A DNA stretch of 64,000 nucleotides from Alcanivoracaceae bacterium (GTDB lineage: Bacteria; Pseudomonadota; Gammaproteobacteria; Pseudomonadales; Alcanivoracaceae): positions 1-64,000 of the forward strand of contig PAJO01000021.1 of NCBI GenBank assembly GCA_002706085.1, in the 5' to 3' direction. Position numbers and translations under genes: made by a program. Shown here in pieces: positions 8,630-18,517 of the stretch. Position 1 is the first letter of the stretch. Each line of letters starts with the position of its first letter. The notes beneath the pieces were generated by a model, which made no database searches, had not been told where the DNA came from, and saw only the letters and a program-made list of their open reading frames with translations.

Positions 8630-8880
8630 TCAGTTTACCTCCGCTTCACCGCGGCAATTATCCACTACTCGGCGAATTTGCCTGGCGAAATTCCCCGGGC
8701 TTTCGGGGTGCTCCAGATACTGATCACACAAAACTCACCGCAGCGGCATTGGCGATTATTGAAAGGACAATAGAGGCGGCCCCAAGCATGACCGGTGGCT
8801 TTCTCGATACGCCACCCCATGGATTCTGCATACGCCAGCGCCGCCTCTACCTCTTTTTTGCTGTGCCGGTCCCTCGACAT
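8630..8880 (-). pseudogene. Frameshifted small Cys-rich protein, possible toxin partner
   Basis: The frame opens at 8880 with a basic N-terminus followed by GHAWGRLYCP and a cysteine cluster (CRCGEFC), then IWSTPK. It then runs into a premature stop at about residue 72. Adding one base in the run GCCCGGGG restores a frame continuing as NFARQIRRVVDNC and ending at 8630, 3 bases before the next gene's ATG. The restored product would be about 82 residues. I read this as a one-base deletion in a homopolymer, either real decay or a sequencing error. A toxin role is inferred from the gene pair and operator only. Confidence 0.5.
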
Positions 8881-8902
8881 TCAGCCTCTCCACTCGTCAG
8901 AC

Positions 8903-8945
8903 AATAACCAAAAAAGGTTGTCAACTGACAACCTTTTTGGTTATT
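8903..8945. promoter_or_regulatory. Near-perfect 43-bp palindrome upstream of the small gene pair
   Basis: The core GGTTGTCAACTGACAACC is a perfect inverted repeat with a 2-base centre. It extends outwards through A6/T5 tracts to AATAACC / GGTTATT, with a single-base length difference between the arms. It lies 22 bases upstream of the start at 8880, so it could be an autoregulatory operator. The A-tract / stem / T-tract layout could also act as a bidirectional terminator. Confidence 0.6.
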
Positions 8946-9048
8946 CAAGGCAGAGAAGCGGGCTAACCTGTGTCAGCCGCAATGTCCGTCAGCCAGAAGC
9001 GGCAGCGCTTGTAGCAAAATAGCGCATCACCACAGACGACACCTCCCG

Positions 9049-9375
9049 CTACTTGGTCACCCACTGGCCACCGGGGGTTTTGACGTAATGGCCTTCGGCC
9101 GTTTTCTCGATGGCTTTCTGCCCGGCCAGGCGCGCCACTTGATCGAGGGTAATGCCATTCTGGCGGGCAATCCGCTCATAAGCATCGCGACGCTTGGCGT
9201 TGATATCAGAGACCAGCTCCACCGCCTGAGGGGTCGCCTTGACCACACCCAGATACCCGTCCGGCTGCTCCCCCCCCAGACCCTGCCCTTTGGCACCGTC
9301 CAGATCCAGGGCATAGGCGGCCATGCTGGCCAGCAGCGCGATCATCGCAATCAGCATTTTCACTGTCTTCATCAT
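9049..9375 (-). CDS. ydbL: YdbL-family periplasmic protein (DUF1318)
   Basis: A protein of about 108 residues with a signal peptide (about 1-22, ending AAYA) and a DUF1318-type mature domain (DGYLGVVKATPQAVELVSDINAKR, then GITLDQVARLAGQKA). It is the third gene of the ydbH-ynbE-ydbL set, with 5 bases between it and ynbE. YdbL is described as a periplasmic chaperone-like partner for the YdbH-YnbE bridge. TAGGAG lies just before tandem GTG/ATG/ATG codons; the first or second ATG is the likely start. Confidence 0.88.
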   Translation of the reverse strand: MMKTVKMLIAMIALLASMAAYALDLDGAKGQGLGGEQPDGYLGVVKATPQAVELVSDINAKRRDAYERIARQNGITLDQVARLAGQKAIEKTAEGHYVKTPGGQWVTK

Positions 9376-9380
9376 CACTC

Positions 9381-9572
9381 CTAGAACAAGTCGCTGTCGT
9401 CGCCAAACAATTGATCAATATCCTTTTCCACCTTCAGGCGGATCTCATGATCAATCTTGACGTTGAGGTTGATGGTGATCGGCTCTTCCGGGGCCTTGAG
9501 GGCCACGGTGGGCGTGCAGGCGGCCAATAGACAACAGGCCATCACCACACCCAACGAGAGTAGTCGCATCAT
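9381..9572 (-). CDS. ynbE: YnbE-family outer-membrane lipoprotein
   Basis: A 63-residue lipoprotein: a signal with lipobox LLAAC (Cys at about residue 19), then a short mature part with the family pattern PEEPITINLNVKIDHEIRLKVEKDIDQLF. YnbE is known as the outer-membrane partner that joins the C-terminal end of YdbH by beta-strand pairing to form a continuous lipid conduit. The start ATG overlaps the ydbH stop by 4 bases, so the two are translationally coupled. Confidence 0.9.
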   Translation of the reverse strand: MMRLLSLGVVMACCLLAACTPTVALKAPEEPITINLNVKIDHEIRLKVEKDIDQLFGDDSDLF

Positions 9573-12181
9573 TGCTTCTCCGTGCGCAGTTGTTGGGTAA
9601 TTTCCTCCCCGATGCGCAGACTGCGCAGCAAGGCCAGAAGATTCTCCCGGTGGGTGTAGTTAAACACCACCGGCAGGTTTTTTCTCTCCGGATTCACGCC
9701 CTTGAGGGTCATTTGCGCATCCAGCCAGCCCTCTCGGTCCATGGTCATGCGCGCCTGAAAATCCGGAATCTGCAAATGGCTGATGCTGTCCAACGCCAGC
9801 TGCACCGCCTGATTGGACTGGGCCATGGCCTGCACACTCTGCGAGGGCGGCACACGCAGCATCAAGGGCCCTTCATTGGCCAACCGCCCCTGCTCCACCA
9901 CCAGAAAGTCCTCGCCCAGCTGCAAGGGCACATAGCCACCGATGCGCCCCGCCAGGCTGACCGTCGGACTGGCCTGCAGGGCCGCCACCTGTTGCAGGTC
10001 AATCTGGCTGATCACCACCGGCTGCACCTGATTCGATGGCCAATCCAGTGCCGGCGCCACCAGCGACCCGCCCAGCACATCAGCCCTGACATCGCGGAAA
10101 TACCAGCGGGACAGATTTCCCTCCAGCGCGAACGTCAGGTTGGTGATGGGCGTACCGACGTCCAGCGTCTGCACTGTCACCGGCCCGCGACTTGCCAGCC
10201 AGGGCGCGCCGTCCTCGTAGCCCACGGCCAGAAGCCCGTCGAGCCCGCGACCTTCCACACTGCCCCAGGCCACCTCGCCATCGGCCAGCGCCAGCTCCCC
10301 CTCTACACTGACGCCCTGTTGCCACTGCCAACGGCCGTCGCCCTGGAACCGCCCTGCCGTCGGTGTCATGCCCAGGCCCTGCCCCATGGCGGGCACCAAA
10401 GCGCCATTCAGCTGCAGAGAGCCACTGGCACCGCCGCCCTCCAGGGTCCCGTCCACACTCAACGCAGTCTTCCAGTCGTCGATGGTGAAATGCGCCTGGC
10501 CCTGATCCCCTTTTAGAGTCGCTTCGCCCTTAACGCGCGGTAACTGCCAGCGTGCCGCTGCCAACCCGTCGGCCCGCACCTGAAGCGCCCCCCTCATACC
10601 TTGCTCATCGATCACCAGCCCCTGACAGGTGCTCACCGTCACTGGCCGCAGCAGCGTCTGGCCAACCAGCCCCTGATCGATACGCAACTGAGCACCGGGC
10701 TGCACATGCAAGGCGTTACCTTGCCACCGCCAGGGCACGCGGGCCTCCAGCTTGCCACCATGATCCAAGGCCACCACCCGGGATTGCCCGGACAGCGAGC
10801 CCTGCCAGCCCGTCTCGCCACGGGCAAACTGCAGCGCCGCCTGCACGGGATAGCCGTGCCACTGGCCCTTCGCCGTCGCGGTTCCCTGCTCCGGCACCAA
10901 CGGCATCCCCTCTACGGGCAACGACACGTTCAGCTGATCCTCCCCTTGGGCAATCGTCAGCCGCAGGGGCTTCCCGGCCAGCCACCGCGGTGTCGCCTCA
11001 CCCTCCCACTGGCCCGTCACCTGATACCCGTTCCAGCGGCCTTGTAACGCCAACGCCCCCGCCCAGAGCCAATCCGCTCCCTGCCATCGCAACTGGCTCG
11101 CTTTCGTTTGCAACTGCAAGCCCTGATAGCTCACCTGAAGCGGCAGCACGGCCTCGCCGTTGAGGGCCATCGGAATCGACAGGGCAGCGGGCAGCGTGAC
11201 CGAGATCCCGTCGGGCAGGGTTAACGTGGTGGGGGGCAGTGTCAGCATTCGATCCTGCCAGACAAACGCCAACCGGCCATCCAGTGCCGGCCCCGACAAG
11301 GTCAGCGCACCCTGCCCGGTCGCCGCTTGCCGGGCATCGGAACGGGCCTGCAGGCGAGCCTCACCGTGCGGGGTCGTCATACGAAGATCGGCGTCCATGG
11401 CGGTCAGTGTCGCGCCCTCGCCCTGCAGCACGCTGGGGTGACCGCCTTCCAGCCACCACCCGGGCATCAACGGTAGTGGCTCACTCAACGCCGCGCGCAG
11501 TCGCCAGCCCTCCCCGACAAAGTCGCCGTCCAGCGATACATTGGCAGAGGCCTCATCCTCAACCCGTCCGACATCGGACAGCATCACCGACAACTGTCCC
11601 CGCGGTGTGCCCTGCCAGGTTCCCGACCCCTGCCATTGCCAACGGCCACGCACCTGCGCAAGCCATTCGCCCAACTGACCGTCCCCCGAGGCCCGCCACA
11701 ACCCGTCCTGCTGGCCATAAGAGGCCTGTATACAGCTTTGGAGACTGCACACCCCCAGCTGCCACTGCTGGTGCCGCTGCCGCACGGACAACGCCAGCGT
11801 GGGCAGCGGCCACTCACTGACAGCGGGCAGATCCAGCTGGTGAACCGTCACATCAAACGGCGGCGTCCAGGGCAGCCCATCAGGAAAGCCCTGCGCCGTT
11901 ATCGCATCGGATGCCTGCTCATCCGGGCACGCCCTGCCTTGCAAGGTAGACAGCCGCACCCGCAGCGGCCAAAGCCCGTCGAGCCGCAGGTTCTCGCCCT
12001 GCCACTGCACACAGTCCTGTGGCTGCCAGCGCCATTGCGACACCAGCAACCCTTGCTGCCAGCTCAGCCCACTGACCCGCAGCCCCATGGCATACAACGC
12101 CAACGCCCCCGCCAGTGCCAACACCATCAGCACGACCAGCACGCCAGACACTAACTGCAACACCCTGCGCTTCATTCTCAT
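9569..12181 (-). CDS. ydbH: YdbH-family AsmA-like inter-membrane lipid transporter
   Basis: An 870-residue protein with one N-terminal membrane helix (about residues 7-30) and a long beta-rich periplasmic body, ending in the conserved C-terminal region with the NLPVVFNYTHRENLLALLRSL segment. The length matches YdbH (about 880 residues in E. coli). AsmA-like proteins YhdP, TamB and YdbH move phospholipids between inner and outer membrane. Gene order ydbH-ynbE-ydbL with overlapping ends matches the enterobacterial arrangement. The gene is divergent from the Wadjet operon, with about 145 bases between them. Confidence 0.9.
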   Translation of the reverse strand: MRMKRRVLQLVSGVLVVLMVLALAGALALYAMGLRVSGLSWQQGLLVSQWRWQPQDCVQWQGENLRLDGLWPLRVRLSTLQGRACPDEQASDAITAQGFPDGLPWTPPFDVTVHQLDLPAVSEWPLPTLALSVRQRHQQWQLGVCSLQSCIQASYGQQDGLWRASGDGQLGEWLAQVRGRWQWQGSGTWQGTPRGQLSVMLSDVGRVEDEASANVSLDGDFVGEGWRLRAALSEPLPLMPGWWLEGGHPSVLQGEGATLTAMDADLRMTTPHGEARLQARSDARQAATGQGALTLSGPALDGRLAFVWQDRMLTLPPTTLTLPDGISVTLPAALSIPMALNGEAVLPLQVSYQGLQLQTKASQLRWQGADWLWAGALALQGRWNGYQVTGQWEGEATPRWLAGKPLRLTIAQGEDQLNVSLPVEGMPLVPEQGTATAKGQWHGYPVQAALQFARGETGWQGSLSGQSRVVALDHGGKLEARVPWRWQGNALHVQPGAQLRIDQGLVGQTLLRPVTVSTCQGLVIDEQGMRGALQVRADGLAAARWQLPRVKGEATLKGDQGQAHFTIDDWKTALSVDGTLEGGGASGSLQLNGALVPAMGQGLGMTPTAGRFQGDGRWQWQQGVSVEGELALADGEVAWGSVEGRGLDGLLAVGYEDGAPWLASRGPVTVQTLDVGTPITNLTFALEGNLSRWYFRDVRADVLGGSLVAPALDWPSNQVQPVVISQIDLQQVAALQASPTVSLAGRIGGYVPLQLGEDFLVVEQGRLANEGPLMLRVPPSQSVQAMAQSNQAVQLALDSISHLQIPDFQARMTMDREGWLDAQMTLKGVNPERKNLPVVFNYTHRENLLALLRSLRIGEEITQQLRTEKQ

Positions 12182-12326
12182 GGCCGAAGAATACCTTACG
12201 CCATCGCCCTCATGTCACTCCCGGGCAACTCCCTCTTGGAGCCCCCTCGCCAACCTGATTAAATGGCCCATTGCACAGCCTTCTGTGCTCCATCACGTCA
12301 CCCAAAGACGCCACAATAAGCGAGCC

Positions 12327-13781
12327 ATGTTTTTCAGCGACGAGCGCGCCCAATTCTTCAAGCCCCTCACCGGCAAGTACCGCGAACAGGTAGTCGAATG
12401 CCTGCGCCTGCTGCACGAGCGGCTGTACAGCGCCAAGGCGGACTACGGCGAATCACTCAAGCGCGATCAGGTGCTGGATGTGTTCAGCGAAGCCCTGGAA
12501 CGAGCGCCGCTGCTGGACGGCGACGAAGACGGCGGCCGCTTTCGCAACAACCGCGAACAGGCCGGCTGGATTCTCAACCTGCTGGTGGAACATGGCTGGC
12601 TGAAGCGGGACAAGGACGAAGCCTCCTTCCAGTCCACCTACCCGTTCAGCCGCACCGGCCGCCTGTTCACCCAGACCCTGGCGGAAGTGGACGGGCGCAG
12701 CGTGCGCACCCGCCACCGCAACACCCGCAACACCCTCAATGCCCTGGCCGCCTTCGTGGATCGCGGCGAAGTCTACGATCTGCTCGATGCCCACGAACAT
12801 TCCGAGCGCATCATCGCCGACTTCACCGACATCATCGCCGAGCTGGAAGAACGCAAACGGGAACTGGTGAAAGAAGTGGAAGCACAGCAACTGGTGCAGC
12901 AGGCCAGCGACCAGTTCTTCGACTTCATGGAAAAACGCTTCCAGCCGGACGTGGCGATTCGCATGTCCGCCGACAGCGTCGAAAAGCACCGCGACCGCAT
13001 TCAGAACACCATCGAACAGATCAAGCGCAAACCGAAAACCTGGAAGGCCAACGCCGAAAAGGAACTGCGCCGCCTGGCCCCGGACCTGATCGTCAGCCAG
13101 GACGCCTCCGTGCTGTTCCAGCTACTGGACAGCATCGAGACGCGCATGCGCAACGCCTCGGAAATCATGCTGCCGGCCCTGCGCCGCACCCTGCAGGGTT
13201 TCACCCGCCGCGCCGACATCATCATTCGCCAGCTCAGCTACCTGCACAGCCAGAAGCACAACGACATCGTCGGCCTGTGCAAGGAACTCTCCGAGCTGGA
13301 TGAAGCCACTTACAACCAACGACTGCAGCAAGCCGGCGATGCCCTCGCCAGCCTGCACCTGGGCTTTATCGATCCCGCCCAGGTGCGCCTGCGCGAACAG
13401 CGCAGGCAGCGGGTAGTGCACAGCCGCATGGTGGAACTGGACGACCCGGACGCCGACACCCTGCGCGAGCTGGCCACCCAGCAACTGCTGGAAAAGGCCT
13501 TCAACATCAATGGTGGCGCCCTGCGCGATTACCTGCGCGATGCCCTCGGCGCCAGCCGCCGCATCGACAACCGCGACCTGCCCATCAACACCGCCCGCGA
13601 CCTGCTGGCCCTGAGCCACGTGATCGAACTGGGCAGCGCCGACCACGCCGCCAACGGCTTCCGCCTGCGCATTACCCCCACCGACCCCATCACCGACGAA
13701 CACTACTTCGTGCGTCGTGATGGTTTCCTGCTGGAACTGGAGCACGATGAGCCAAGCACCGCTACAACACGCCCTGAGTGA
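12327..13781 (+). CDS. jetA: Wadjet subunit JetA (kleisin-like)
   Basis: A 484-residue protein chosen to start at the ATG beginning MFFSDERAQFFKPLTGKYRE; an open frame extends 80 codons upstream but that stretch lacks a plausible start signal. Size, winged-helix-like ends and long central helices fit JetA, the kleisin-like (MukF/MksF-like) subunit of the Wadjet SMC complex. The complex detects small circular DNA such as plasmids by loop extrusion and cleaves it. It is the first gene of jetA-jetB-jetC-jetD and overlaps jetB by about 35 bases. The family call rests on operon structure and overall similarity rather than a short motif. Confidence 0.88.
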   Translation: MFFSDERAQFFKPLTGKYREQVVECLRLLHERLYSAKADYGESLKRDQVLDVFSEALERAPLLDGDEDGGRFRNNREQAGWILNLLVEHGWLKRDKDEASFQSTYPFSRTGRLFTQTLAEVDGRSVRTRHRNTRNTLNALAAFVDRGEVYDLLDAHEHSERIIADFTDIIAELEERKRELVKEVEAQQLVQQASDQFFDFMEKRFQPDVAIRMSADSVEKHRDRIQNTIEQIKRKPKTWKANAEKELRRLAPDLIVSQDASVLFQLLDSIETRMRNASEIMLPALRRTLQGFTRRADIIIRQLSYLHSQKHNDIVGLCKELSELDEATYNQRLQQAGDALASLHLGFIDPAQVRLREQRRQRVVHSRMVELDDPDADTLRELATQQLLEKAFNINGGALRDYLRDALGASRRIDNRDLPINTARDLLALSHVIELGSADHAANGFRLRITPTDPITDEHYFVRRDGFLLELEHDEPSTATTRPE

Positions 13782-14445
13782 AGCCCTCAACGCCCGTGGC
13801 GTCACTCAAGCGCAATTCTCGGAACTGATGATCCGCCTGCTGGATCACGGCGTGCTGTGCCGCAGTGAAAGCAAAAAGGAAGCGGAACTCTACGATCGCT
13901 ATCTGCAGATTCCCGAACTGGTGGAAGACTACCTGAGCGTGCTGCACATCCGCCTGCATCACGAGCGCCGCTTCACCTCCCTGCGCCTGTTCCCGCCGGG
14001 TGCTGAAATCCCCGGCGAAGCGGACAGCGAAGACGGTTTCAACAGCGGCCTGCGCAACCGTCTCAGCCAGCAGGAAGTGGCCCTGATCCTGGTACTGCGC
14101 GCCGAATACGACAAATCCCTGCGCGACGGCCAGATCGACGAACACGGCCAGGCCACCCTGCCCCTGGAAGCCATCAACCTGGCCAGCAAGAACCTGCTCG
14201 GCCGCCCGCTCCCGGAAGGCCGCACCGAACGCGACGCCCTGTTCCGCCGCATGCGCCAACTGCGCCTGATCCGCAGCGACGGCGACAACAGCCTGGAAGA
14301 CAACGAAGCCTGGCTCACCATCCGCCCGGACATCACCAGCCTGGTCACCGACACTGTGCTCTCGCAACTGCTAGGCGACGACAACAAACCCGCCAGCAAC
14401 GACGACGCCGAAGAACCCTCAGAAAAAGACGAGGGCGAACAATGA
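13747..14445 (+). CDS. jetB: Wadjet subunit JetB (kite-like, DUF4194)
   Basis: A 232-residue protein of the MukE/MksE-like (kite) class that binds the JetA kleisin. Family-like stretches include VEDYLSVLHIRLHHERRFTSLRLFP (about residues 60-84) and SQQEVALILVLRAEYDK (about 106-122). The start at the ATG after CTGGAG lies inside the end of jetA, so translation is coupled. The last 25 residues are acidic and low in complexity. Unlike jetA-jetB and jetC-jetD, the gap to jetC is long (418 bases) and filled with REP palindromes. Confidence 0.88.
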   Translation: MSQAPLQHALSEALNARGVTQAQFSELMIRLLDHGVLCRSESKKEAELYDRYLQIPELVEDYLSVLHIRLHHERRFTSLRLFPPGAEIPGEADSEDGFNSGLRNRLSQQEVALILVLRAEYDKSLRDGQIDEHGQATLPLEAINLASKNLLGRPLPEGRTERDALFRRMRQLRLIRSDGDNSLEDNEAWLTIRPDITSLVTDTVLSQLLGDDNKPASNDDAEEPSEKDEGEQ

Positions 14446-14479
14446 TCACCCCCAACGCCCCTACAAACACAACCAACAC

Positions 14480-14842
14480 CCCACCGTGGGAGCGGTGGTT
14501 CCACCGCGAAACTCCAGCCGTTCCCTGTGGGAGCCTGCCTGCAGGCGATCTTTACCCCAACACCTCCCGTAGGAGCGTCGCTCGCGGCGCGATCCCCAAC
14601 GCCAAAAATCGCGCCGCCAGCGACGCTCCTACAAGAAAAACGACCACCTGTGCGAGTTCTCCGAACCTTGGAGGAGCCACCTGTGGGAGCTTGCCTGCAA
14701 GCGATTCTCACCCCCATCGCCAGCAGGCTAGCTCCCACACAAAACCAAACAACCCAACAACGCACCCCACACTCATTCTGACTGTGGGAGCTTGCTTGCA
14801 AGCGAATAACGCCCAATTCGCGTGCAAGCACGCTCCCACAAA
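14480..14842. repeat. REP/BIME array between jetB and jetC
   Basis: At least six palindromic units lie here: a GTGGGAGCGG unit at about 14484, a GTGGGAGCCTGCCTGCAGGC unit at about 14527, a GTAGGAGCGTCGCTCGCGGC unit at about 14569 with its inverted partner at about 14606-14634, a GTGGGAGCTTGCCTGCAAGC unit at about 14683 with an inverted partner at about 14715-14740, and GTGGGAGCTTGCTTGCAAGC at about 14784 with an inverted partner at about 14818-14840. Each can form a hairpin. The array could uncouple jetAB from jetCD expression by affecting mRNA stability; that is an inference. Confidence 0.9.
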
Positions 14843-14863
14843 AAACCGCAAACAGGTCCACCC

Positions 14864-17800
14864 ATGTATTTAAAACGCTCCATCACCGTGAACTGGGGCA
14901 ACCTGCCCCCTGGCGAACTGGAATACGGCCCGGTGAACCTGTTCTCCGGCGGCAACGGCTCCGGCAAGACCACCGCCGCCGACGCCCTGCAAACCCTGAT
15001 GACCGCCGCCCACGACAACCTGTTCAACTACAACCCGGGGCAGGACGAAACCACCCAGCGCGGCCGTGGCGGCAAACAGGTGCGTACCCTGGCCTCCTAC
15101 GTGCTCGGCTGTGACGACAGCGCCTACGCCCGCCCCTACGACAGCGATGGCTACATCGCCGGCGTCTTCCACCCCACCAAAGGCGAAACCGCCGAACCCT
15201 TCACCGCCGTCATCGGCGTGCGCGCCCACCTGGACAAGGCCGGCAGCACCAGCCAGGCCCGGCAGCAGGAATTGCTGCTGATGATCGTCCCCGGCGAGAT
15301 GCTCTGCGAATCGCACTTCGTTCATGAATCTGGCGGTGCAAAACATGCCGTGCCGATCACCCACATCGCCAACCAGCTGCGCCAGCAGTTCGGCAAAAAG
15401 AACGTGGAAACCTACGACAAGAAGGGCCAGTACCTGGCGCGCCTGTACGGCGCCCTGCGCGGTAAACGCGATGCGGTCTCCCAACAGGAAGCCAAGAACG
15501 CCGCCCGCACCTTCGCCCGTTTCATGGCCTACAAACCGGTGGAATCCATCAACCAGTTTGTCGCCAGCGAAGTGCTCGAACCCCACGACATGGGCGACAC
15601 CCTGCGCCGCATCCGCGACCTCATGCGCACCGTCCACGGCATGGCCGAAGAAGCCGAACAACTGCAGCAGAACGTGAACCTGCTCGCTCAGGCACAAACC
15701 CATACCGACACCTATCTGGACACCTGGCTGGAACGCACCACCCAGGCCTACGGCGCCGCAGCACAACAATTCCAGCGCAACCAGAAACAGTATCTGGAAA
15801 AGAAAGAAGAACAGAACAGCCTGCGCCAGCAACAGGAAGGCAACCGCGAAGAAGCCGAACAGGTACAGCAACGCCTCGACCAGGCCCACGCGGAACTGGT
15901 GGAACTGCAGGCGCGCATCCTCGGCATCCCAGCCCTGCGCGACAAACAGCAACTGGAAAAGCAGCTGGCCGACCTGACCCAACAACTCCAGCAAGGCGCT
16001 CGTCCGCTCCTTGAACAAGATCAGCAACGCAACAAAAACCTGGAAGCCCTGCGCAACATCCAGAGTCTGCTGGCCCGCCACAGCATCGAACTGGAACTGC
16101 CCAGCTTCGCCAGCAAACACTGGCGCAGCACCAGCAAGGCGCTGCTCGCCGAACAGAGCAACGCCCTGCCGGACCTGAACCAGATGCTGGCGCGGGACTG
16201 GATCGACCTGTCCCCGCTGGAAGACGGCCTCACCCGGGTTCGCAGCGAACAGCAGCTGCACAACCAGCTCGCCGAGCAACTGCACAGCGAACGGGAAGAC
16301 AAACCCGGCCAGGAAGCGCTCTCCGTCGCCCAACGGCTGGACCGCATCGTCAGCAAGCGCGGCCAGGCCCTGGAAAACCTCGACCAGCAACAAAAGAAAA
16401 TCGAACAACAGATCCGCAACCTGGAATCCAAGCGGGTGAACTACCCGCAGGATGTGGAGATCGCCATCCAGGCCATCAAACAGGAATGCCCGCAGGCAGA
16501 ACCGCGCGTGTTGTGCGATCACGTGGAAGTGCAGGACCCGGACTGGCAGATGGCCATCGAAGGCTATATCGGCGGTGCCCGCTTCGGCATTCTGGTGGAA
16601 CCCGACCATGAAGCCGAAGCCATCCGCATCGTCCGCCGCCTCAGCGGCAAACAACGCAACCGCGCCCGCGTGATTCAGGGCGAACAGGCCCGCCGCGATG
16701 CGGAGCGTGTGCAGCTGCCAGACGACTCCCTGTTCCACGCCCTGCGCTTCAGCCACCGCACCGCCGAGCACTACCTTAAAGCCTCCTACGGCAGCGTGGT
16801 GTGTGTGGAAGACGCCGAGGCTTTACGTTCCACCCGCCGCGGCATCACCGCCGATGGCCTCGGCTCCGGCGGTTACGCCATGTTCCGCTGCGACCTGCCG
16901 GACAGCGATCTGGTATTCGGCGAAGCTGCCCGCGAACGTAACCTGCACGCTCAGCGCAACGCACTCATGGAGCTGCAGGAAAACTACCAGCGCGCCGCCG
17001 ACGATTATCAGGCCGTGCGCCAGCTGCACACCCAGGTCAAAACCTTCCAGCCCCTGCACTGGGTCAACGCCGCCACCCAGTTGCTCGATGCCCAGCGCCA
17101 GCTACAGGAAACCGAAAAGGCACTGGCCACCCTGGACCTCAGCGATCACGAAGAGCTGGAAGCAAAGCAGCAGCAGGCCAAGGCTCTGCATCAGGAACTG
17201 GAAGCCAAACAAAAGCAGCTCACCGAAGACAACGGCAAGCTCAGCGAAAAACTCAGCGCCTGCAGCAAGACCATCACCACCCTGGCCGACCAGAGCGAAC
17301 GCTTTCAGGAAGCCCAGGAAGAAGCCGAAGCCAACCTGCACGGCTGCACAAAATACTGGCCGGGCCTGGATGTGGAACCGCGCATCGCCGCCATGGATGA
17401 ACGCCTGCAAAACGCCCACGGCGACATCGACTTTATCGCCGAAGAAGCCGTGCTCACCGAGCAGCTCACCAAAACCGCCGTGGCGCTGGAGAAAACTCTC
17501 AACCAATACAACCAGCAGGCCCAACCCGCCGACCAGATCCTGGCAGACAGCGCAGATGCCCTGCACAGCGCGCCGTTCTTCGGCCACGTACAAAGCCTGC
17601 ACCAGCAACTGGACAACCTGCACAACCGCCTGCGTAATAACGTGCTGCTGGAAAAGCAGGAAAAACTCACCAGCCTGCGCGACACCTTCAACACCACCTT
17701 CGTCAGCGACCTGTGCAGCCAGATCCATCAGGCCATCAACGATGGCGAGCGTATTCTCAAAAGTTTGAACAGCGAACTGGAACACCACCAGTTCGGCGCC

Positions 17801-18517
17801 GACCGCGAGCGCTTTGAATTCGATTGGCAGTGGATACCGGAATACAAGGAATACTGGAACTTCTTCAAGGAAGTCATCGACATTCCCAACCTGGGCGACG
17901 GCACCAGCCTGTTCGACACGCCCCTGTCCGCCAAGGCCGAAGCGGTACGCGATCGCCTGCTCAACCTGCTGCTGGACGGCGACGAACAGCAGGCCCTGCG
18001 CGAACTGGAACGCATCAGCGACTACCGCCGCTACCGCCAGTACGACATCCTCAAACACCCGCAGGGCAAACAGCCCATCAGCCTCAGTCAGTACGGCACA
18101 GGCTCCGGCGGGCAACTGGAAACCCCGGCCTACATCATCCGCGCCGCCGCCATCACCAGCGCCTTCCGCTTCAACGAAGGCGACAGCCACCTGCGCATGG
18201 TCATCGTCGACGAAGCCTTCATGCACATGGACGAAAGCCGCTCCAAGAGCGTCATCAACTACCTCACCAACACACTCGGGCTACAACTCATCTTCATCAT
18301 GCCCACCAGCAAAGCCGGCCCCTTCCTGGACCTGATCAGCAACCAGTTCGTATTCAGCAAAGTCCCCAGCCCAATGGCCGTGGGCGAACTCAACACCCGC
18401 GTACTGGTAGACAGACAACAACTCAACCAGGAACGCATCAGCGAACTGTGGGAGCAACACAGAAGAGTGATTCGCCAGCAGGGGGCGCTGGACTTTATGG
18501 ATGAGATCAGCCCATGA
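14864..18517 (+). CDS. jetC: Wadjet SMC-like ATPase JetC
   Basis: A 1217-residue SMC/MukB-like ATPase, the loop-extruding motor of Wadjet. Walker A GGNGSGKT is at residues 29-36 and the ABC signature region GTGSGGQLETPAYIIRA is near the C-terminal head. Walker B is LRMVIVDEAFMHMDE. Two long coiled-coil arms (about residues 280-520 and 700-1000) flank a central hinge-like region. The start is the ATG opening MYLKRSITVNWGN, which places Walker A at the expected position. The end overlaps jetD by 4 bases (ATGA). Both ATPase head motifs are intact, so the subunit looks functional. Confidence 0.93.
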   Translation: MYLKRSITVNWGNLPPGELEYGPVNLFSGGNGSGKTTAADALQTLMTAAHDNLFNYNPGQDETTQRGRGGKQVRTLASYVLGCDDSAYARPYDSDGYIAGVFHPTKGETAEPFTAVIGVRAHLDKAGSTSQARQQELLLMIVPGEMLCESHFVHESGGAKHAVPITHIANQLRQQFGKKNVETYDKKGQYLARLYGALRGKRDAVSQQEAKNAARTFARFMAYKPVESINQFVASEVLEPHDMGDTLRRIRDLMRTVHGMAEEAEQLQQNVNLLAQAQTHTDTYLDTWLERTTQAYGAAAQQFQRNQKQYLEKKEEQNSLRQQQEGNREEAEQVQQRLDQAHAELVELQARILGIPALRDKQQLEKQLADLTQQLQQGARPLLEQDQQRNKNLEALRNIQSLLARHSIELELPSFASKHWRSTSKALLAEQSNALPDLNQMLARDWIDLSPLEDGLTRVRSEQQLHNQLAEQLHSEREDKPGQEALSVAQRLDRIVSKRGQALENLDQQQKKIEQQIRNLESKRVNYPQDVEIAIQAIKQECPQAEPRVLCDHVEVQDPDWQMAIEGYIGGARFGILVEPDHEAEAIRIVRRLSGKQRNRARVIQGEQARRDAERVQLPDDSLFHALRFSHRTAEHYLKASYGSVVCVEDAEALRSTRRGITADGLGSGGYAMFRCDLPDSDLVFGEAARERNLHAQRNALMELQENYQRAADDYQAVRQLHTQVKTFQPLHWVNAATQLLDAQRQLQETEKALATLDLSDHEELEAKQQQAKALHQELEAKQKQLTEDNGKLSEKLSACSKTITTLADQSERFQEAQEEAEANLHGCTKYWPGLDVEPRIAAMDERLQNAHGDIDFIAEEAVLTEQLTKTAVALEKTLNQYNQQAQPADQILADSADALHSAPFFGHVQSLHQQLDNLHNRLRNNVLLEKQEKLTSLRDTFNTTFVSDLCSQIHQAINDGERILKSLNSELEHHQFGADRERFEFDWQWIPEYKEYWNFFKEVIDIPNLGDGTSLFDTPLSAKAEAVRDRLLNLLLDGDEQQALRELERISDYRRYRQYDILKHPQGKQPISLSQYGTGSGGQLETPAYIIRAAAITSAFRFNEGDSHLRMVIVDEAFMHMDESRSKSVINYLTNTLGLQLIFIMPTSKAGPFLDLISNQFVFSKVPSPMAVGELNTRVLVDRQQLNQERISELWEQHRRVIRQQGALDFMDEISP

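Noticed and set aside
14480-14842. CRISPR array
   Set aside because: Repeat units are palindromic, vary in sequence and orientation, and have irregular spacing; they are REP/BIME elements. No cas gene is present.
14870-16771. Long minus-strand open frames opposite jetC (also at 17102-18226)
   Set aside because: They are antisense shadows of a GC-rich coding sequence; the plus strand has intact SMC motifs and operon coupling.
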